From Alviniconcha marisindica (Eukaryota > Mollusca > Gastropoda > Provannidae), in contig JABMCL010002924.1 of assembly GCA_018857735.1 (NCBI GenBank), forward strand, positions 62,001 through 126,000: DNA of 64,000 nt, written 5' to 3'. Positions 58,470-64,000 of this stretch are shown piece by piece (the stretch's first letter is position 1; the number at the start of each line of letters is the position of its first letter). The position numbers and the translations under genes are program-made. The notes beneath the pieces are model-generated. The model was not told the DNA's origin, did no database searches, and saw only the letters and a program-made list of their open reading frames with translations.

Positions 58470-59590
58470 GTAAGTTAATTTGTTATGCATGCCCGTACAT
58501 GTATACACATATATATATATCAAAGAAGTTTATTCTCTGAATTAACATTGCATCATAATATGCATACAGAGACTCTGGCTTTATGAGTGACGTTTCTCCA
58601 AACAGCATATTCTTGCGCAGATCAACATGTTTCACAACATCACAAAATGTGCACAGTTTCAGACTAAGGTTGCACGTAGTGTTTACACACATGCACATGT
58701 GCATTGCACATACATACATAACAACATACATACTGATGTGTATCAAAACATATGTATGTTGTTGCATACATAATAATATACATACATATTGATACACATA
58801 CACACACTGTGACAGTCTCCTGCAGCTTTTTTCTTCTTCTTTTTCTTCTTCTTTTTTTTCTATTTTTTTTCATTTGTTAATGCTATTTTGAGTAATATAT
58901 GAGGATGACCTGAGGAGTTGAAGTTACACATTTATAGTAATTAGTTTAGTGAAATGAGAGTGTGGGGTTTAACTTTAATAATTATGCACTTGTGCAATGA
59001 TCATGCTAGCTTCAAAAAAAAAAAAACTAAACTTTTACAGCATTCACAAATATGTCATAAAGTGTGTATGGGTCCAGTTTTGGGCTTGTCAATCTACAGC
59101 CAAATGAGGTATAAAATGAAAAAGTCAGCAACATAAGTTTTTTGAGCAGTGTTACACTTTGGTATGCCCACAAAGTATTGTGTATAAAAAGGACATGAAA
59201 TCCCTAATCCTACTTGGGAAAAATGAGGTTGTGTGATGTAATACGACCGTTGTACCTTTTCTGATAACAGATAAGGCATAACTTTTAAAATATGTTCAAA
59301 ACCTACCAAATAATTAGATTAAACAAAAGCTGATGTTTTGTTTTCTTAGTGTGCATATTTTCAAGCAGAAATAGACAGCCGATGTAGAGATCTGACGTCA
59401 TTCATTACATGATGTTCTGACGTGTGCCTAACAAAATGGAGCGAAGAAAGGAACTCATTGGTTTCTACATTTTTATGAGGATGGAGACAATCCTGTCAAA
59501 TTTCATGAGGAATTGACAGAATTTTACAGCAAGCTTGGTGTTGTTGATTGTAATGTGATGCAACTGTGATGCCAAAGAACCGTTGACACC
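58470..59590 (+). other. Intron of the acidic-protein gene
   Basis: CATACATA-type repeats at 58680-58805 include an inverted pair around ATGTATGTTGTTGCATACAT. A T/C-rich tract is at 58826-58870. No further exon was recognised. Confidence 0.5.
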
Positions 59591-59595
59591 TTAAT

Positions 59596-59720
59596 TAATA
59601 ATAATAATAATAATAAAGAGGATTCTAAAGCGCCCCTTAAATTCAATTCAATTCAGTTCAGTTCCAAAAACTTTAATCATCCCACAAGGGGCAATTTTGT
59701 TGTGGTTAAGGCGGGCTCGT
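59596..59720. repeat. (TAA)n tract and possible LINE tail
   Basis: TAA repeats at 59596-59617, then AATTCAATTCAGTTCAG and ACTTTAATCATCCCACAAGG, which resembles the reversed LINE 3' tails at 16771 and 42600. Confidence 0.5.
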
Positions 59721-61150
59721 AATTTTTTTTTTAAATACATAAAGTTAAGAGAACAATACAACAAACACAACACCACCAATAAAAGAGACTTACTTTAACC
59801 ATAGTGTAATGGTGTGGAGTGGTAGAAGGACAGGACACAGGCAGTGGAGTCGGTCAAAATGGAGACCACAGCAGGCAGCGACGGCAAACAGGCTTTTATC
59901 CTACAGCAGCAGACAACTTTTCAGCACACCCAAAATCCTCATGCGCACACATAGATAAGAGAACTGCACGGGCCGCAAGGAACACACGCTATTGCTACAA
60001 TGAAATCGGCCCTCTGGACCACAAAATGGCTGACAATTGTGTTTCCTTGGCCTGCACAAATACAGTTTCCTCAACAATAACTAAACTAATTCAAACATGA
60101 AAACATCAAATGAAAGCTACAATTACAACCTTTTAAACCGTATAAACAAAATGTACACACATGACTTATTTTATTTACAACAAGAGTGGGAAGCATGGCT
60201 TGCACCTGTCTATAAACAGATTCGTACAACTAAATCACAACTAACACAATGTACAAAATATAACTGTCATTAAAACTTACATCAGAATAAAGAACACACT
60301 CCCACGGTTAAAACGGTACATAATAATTACAATACAACACTCTGTAAGAGAAGCAAGACACACTCAAAGACTAGCACTAAAACAATCGGTGTGAACTTTC
60401 ACCTGGGGCGCGTTATCTTAGTTGCAACAGCGCTGATAGTGATACCAAGTAGTCTATGAATACAATTTAGCTTCTACAGTACACAATACTTAATAAGTTA
60501 ATTTCAACCCAAAATAAACGCTAAACATGAAGTCAGCTAAGCAAAATACTATACAACAAAGCATTGATCGACACAGAATTACTTTAATCGAGTCAAAACA
60601 ACGATTCACTACTATTCACTAGTACTAAACAGAGAACGCGCCATGCAGACGACAGCTATAAAAAGAATAGACCTAGAGAGACATCGGCTATTGGTTAAGC
60701 TCGATCCTGCGTTTAAATAAGATCTAAATAAACATTCGAAGATGTCAAGTTATATTACACATTACACTTAGTGCATAAAAAGGACTAGGTGAACAAAGAG
60801 TAGGTAAACAAACAAGCGGTCAAAATATTAAGGGAGAAAACAGATTTGAAACTGGCACGCACTAGCGGCTAATGCCGGTCGGCTGTGTGAAGGCCATGTG
60901 GCGTTACGCTACATGCCGCACTTCAAAACAAAAGTGTCGTCTGCTCCGGTTCCCGGGTTACTAACAGTACAGTAACGAAATTGCGTGGATCTGATAACTG
61001 GGGTGGGATTATTGTAAAAACGTACAAAGAGCACTTGCTCACAATAGTAAAGTTATGAATATAGAACAATTGTGACTTCATAATAAAATAATAATGAAGT
61101 TAAGATCACATACTTGTAAAACAATTAATTAAAGTATCACACAGCAATTA
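59721..61150. other. Spacer or intron, no feature seen
   Basis: Locally more CpG than its surroundings (60380-60430, 60840-60980). No coding or termini were recognised. Confidence 0.5.
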
Positions 61151-61159
61151 AAACAGTAT

Positions 61160-61370
61160 CTCACACACACACACACACTGTGGCACAGTCACACACGCAC
61201 ACACACACACACACACACCGTGGCACAGTCACACACACACACACCATCACACACACACACACTGTGGTACAATCACACACACACACACACACCGTGGCAC
61301 AATCACACACATGCACACACACACCATGGCACACACACACACACACACACACACACACCACACACACTTC
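61160..61370. repeat. CA minisatellite with CTGTGGCACAG units
   Basis: CA tracts are interrupted every 30-45 bases by (C/A)(T/C)GTGGCACA(G/A)TC, at about 61178, 61218, 61262, 61302 and 61324. Confidence 0.9.
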
Positions 61371-61379
61371 ATGTATACA

Positions 61380-61985
61380 TGTACACTTTAGGTGTTGTTT
61401 ACAAGGTGTACTGCGACTGGATGCTGTGCTGTATGCATTGTTCATGAGGAGAGGCAACAGTCCAATGACAAGTTTGAATATCAGTGCATAACTGGTGAAG
61501 AGATGCATGGAATGCAGCCCATTATAAGCAATCCTTGCAGTCCAAAGCCTGTGTCTTCAAAAAGGTTAGAACATGTTTCAACCATGTCTATTGCCTTTCA
61601 TGGTCAAGTCTTGAATGTCTAGAGTGATGAAGGCCAGCATGACCCAACTTGCATCCTCATGAAGTTGACCTTGTCATTAGCCATTAGCTGGTGTCATAAC
61701 CTGCACACACAAAATGTTTCAACAAACAGTGTGTGTAGGTACATTTTACTGCTTGTTGAAGGACAAGATTGCTGTCAACAATACTGCAAATAAAAGATAA
61801 CTTGCATGTTTGATATCACTTGGTACATAATGATGAGAGGGGAGAATTTTTGCACCAATTTATTAGTGCAATATTTTAGGGTCAGACCTATGAACTCTCT
61901 TCCTCTCTCTGTCAGCACCATTCAAATCAGCAAACAAGACTGGCACCAAAAATGTATTCTAAGTGTATTTCAGAGTTTCTACTGA
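61380..61985. other. Spacer, no feature seen
   Basis: No recognised content. Confidence 0.5.
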
Positions 61986-61989
61986 ATTT

Positions 61990-62660
61990 GATATCACACC
62001 GGTGGCATGCTTAATGACAGTCATGACCCCACAGGCAACCCACAAAGTCAACCTCTGCAGTGTAACCTATGGCGTCCCTGCTGTGTCATAAAAGCACATG
62101 AAAATGCTCCTGAGGCTCAGCACCTATCTCTGCTGGCCAAGTTTCAAGAGCTCACCTCATCTTCAAAGCTCCTAAATCTGCCCACATCATGCCTTACAAT
62201 CTCCACTGACTATACCAATCAGCAGCCAGATTCAATACAAAATGGGTCTCCTCTGCTTCCACATTGTGTCTGGTACAGCTCCTCCATACCTCTCTGAGTT
62301 GCTTCTTATCTACTCTCCTTCTCCCTCTCTCTGCTCACCCTCAGATACTCAAAACTTCCATATTCCTAGGATGAGCAGAAGGACCCTGGGGGAGAGAGCC
62401 TTTCAATACATCGGCCCTGTGAAGTAGTGAACTCTCTTGCTCTCTCTGTCAGGTGTTCATCTTCACTCTTTTCAATACATCAGACCTGTGATCTTAAAAC
62501 TCTCTTCCTCTCTCTTTCAGGCATTCATCTTCACTCTTTTCAATACATCGGACCTGTGAACTTAAACTCTCTTCCTCTCTCTGTCAGGCATTCGTCTTCA
62601 CTCTCTTCTTTTAAGTCAAAACGGAAAACCCATCTCTTCTCTTCTGCAGACTGATCTGTC
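61990..62660 (+). mobile_element. LINE 3' fragment with internal tandem duplication
   Basis: Coding remnants: a FKAPKSAHIMPYNLH-like tract (62170-62210), GTAPPYLSELLLIYSPS (62268-62320), RMSRRTLGERAFQYIGPV (62370-62420) and SFKSKRKTHLFSSAD to 62654. A segment of 68-69 bases starting CAATACATC is repeated at 62404, 62473 and 62541. A (GT)n tract at 62679-62714 follows. Confidence 0.85.
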
Positions 62661-62687
62661 ATTTGCTTCTCATTGTACCAATGTGTG

Positions 62688-62725
<38 letters not shown>

Positions 62726-62984
62726 ATGAGTGGGTGTGGGTGGGTGTGAATACAATACAGTAAAGGAGTGATGTGGGCAGATTTAGGAACTTGAAAATGA
62801 GGTTAGCTGAACAGTTAATCACTTTTTAATTTTTATCAAGGAGAACCTAACAAATGGAATAAGTTAATCATTGAATTTTTTTCTTTCTTCTCAGCTCTGA
62901 ACATCTCTCTGCAAACAACCCCAACTGTCACTTTGAGTCTGTTTATTGACCTTCACATAACACCAAAGCTGCACTTCTGAAAAT

Positions 62985-64000
62985 AGTTAATGACTTTCTC
63001 CTCTCTTTAGATGATGGAAATGCTTCTTTGCGCACTCTTTTGGGCTTGTCAGCATCGTTTGATGCAATAGTTTTATAGACTGTAGCATATTACTCCACTG
63101 ACTTCACCATGATTTCAGAATACAAGACATGGCTTTTGAATAGTTTTCATCCTACCTTACAAACCACACTCTTGTCTGTCAGTATCCATTGCCACACCTC
63201 TGAGCCAGCTCCAATCTCATTCAGTGTCCTGCAAGGATCTGTACTCATCCTTTACACAGCTCTTTCTACTATCATTGAAAAGCACTCTGTCCTTCACCAC
63301 TCATGCATGGATGACTCTCAGCTCCAGAAATCTGCGGCCCCATATCAAATCCCAGATCTCCTGCTCCCCATGTAGAAACCTATAAATGATGTCAAAACAT
63401 GGATGACAGTGAACAAACTTAAACTCAATAAAGACAAGGCCAAAGCAATGATTGTATCCTTAGGTAGAAAGTCTAGGTCTCTCTCTTCCTCCTCCCCAGA
63501 CTCTATGACTATATGTAGTGCATCTGTTCCCATGTCTGACTGTCAAAAACCTTGGTGTTACACTTGATTGTCACTTGACTGTGAAAACTCACATCTCTAT
63601 TGGAGACTCCAATCTGAACTCTGCTGCATTAGTTCCATCAGTCGTCTTCTGTCTACAGATGCCACACAAATTCTTGTCTGTGCCTTTGTTCTTTCATGCC
63701 TTGACTACTGCTATTCTCTCCTGTCTGGCTGTCCTCAGTATCTCTTAAACAAACTATAAAAAAAAAGATCAAAACAATGCTGCTCGTCTTGTTCTGAGAG
63801 TTGCCAAAATTGACCATATCTCTTCATCTTGCATGAATACAGTGCAAATTTGTTTCTCAATGCTACAACTGCCTCAACCCTTCGTGTCTGTTTGACTGAA
63901 CTCCCAAAAGTTTATAAACCAGCCCACCAGCAGTGCTCTCCTGATACTTCCATTCTTTGTCTTCCGTCTGTGTGCATACACTCACTTTGTCAGAGATCTT
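62985..64000 (+). mobile_element. LINE fragment, continues past the window
   Basis: Reads FMISEYKTWLLNSF-like coding, PISFSVLQGSVLIL (motif B position), CMDDSQLQKSA (motif C with both Asp, near 63307), VNKLKLNKDKAKAMIV, a CQKPWCYT tract that is NLGVTLDCHLTVKTHI in the neighbouring frame, and FVLSCLDYCYSLLSGCPQYLLNKL to 63759. Worn C-terminal coding continues to the window edge. Confidence 0.88.

Overview
The window is animal nuclear DNA, most likely from a mollusc or another spiralian. The basis is GT-AG introns inside recognisable metazoan genes, AT-rich sequence, long CA/CT/TA microsatellites, and many worn non-LTR retrotransposons with several DNA transposons. There is no operon structure, CRISPR array, rRNA gene or convincing tRNA gene. 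The phylum is an inference from repeat style and protein similarity.

Three host loci can be supported. (1) The 3' end of a DGCR8/Pasha gene lies on the + strand, with five coding exons (6013-6112, 17901-17957, 18591-18671, 24999-25091, 29877-29954). They encode the second double-stranded-RNA-binding domain, the Drosha-binding tail and the stop codon. DGCR8 partners Drosha in the Microprocessor, which cuts primary microRNA hairpins; upstream exons lie outside the window. (2) A two-coding-exon gene on the - strand (44345-43956 and 41549-41343) encodes MTRFR (C12orf65), a GGQ-motif mitochondrial ribosome-rescue factor. (3) A large acidic coding exon on the + strand (56885-58469) belongs to a protein I do not recognise and continues beyond its donor site. 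A possible short first exon of a further gene is at 30539-30618. The MTRFR start region holds an ETS-like site and a donor-like sequence facing the other way, so it may be a bidirectional promoter.

The rest is mostly mobile DNA. From left to right: an RNase H-bearing retroelement fragment (0.6-1.7 kb); a decayed Mutator-like transposase (2-4 kb); LINE fragments at 5, 12-14, 14.3-16.1, 18.2, 22.4-23.8, 26.3-27.7, 31.4-31.9, 34.3-35.6, 37.2-37.5, 38.8-40.4, 41.8-42.7, 45.6-46.4, 62-62.7 and 63-64 kb; a mariner transposase relic (28.7-29.7 kb); a TTAA-flanked element with inverted termini (32.4-33.5 kb); a TAA-flanked MITE (46.9-47.5 kb); and one nearly full-length LINE with ORF1 and ORF2 remains (49.75-54.86 kb, - strand) that carries a degenerate 2A-like motif. 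Tandem repeats include an 81-bp array inside a DGCR8 intron, a degenerate ~200-220-bp array at 55.2-56.6 kb, and several dinucleotide tracts.

I found no clear new multi-gene system. The most distinctive observations are a 53-bp near-perfect hairpin in the last DGCR8 intron, the 2A-like motif in the LINE, two transposons with visible target-site duplications, and the 81-bp array that repeats a 3'-splice-site-like core.
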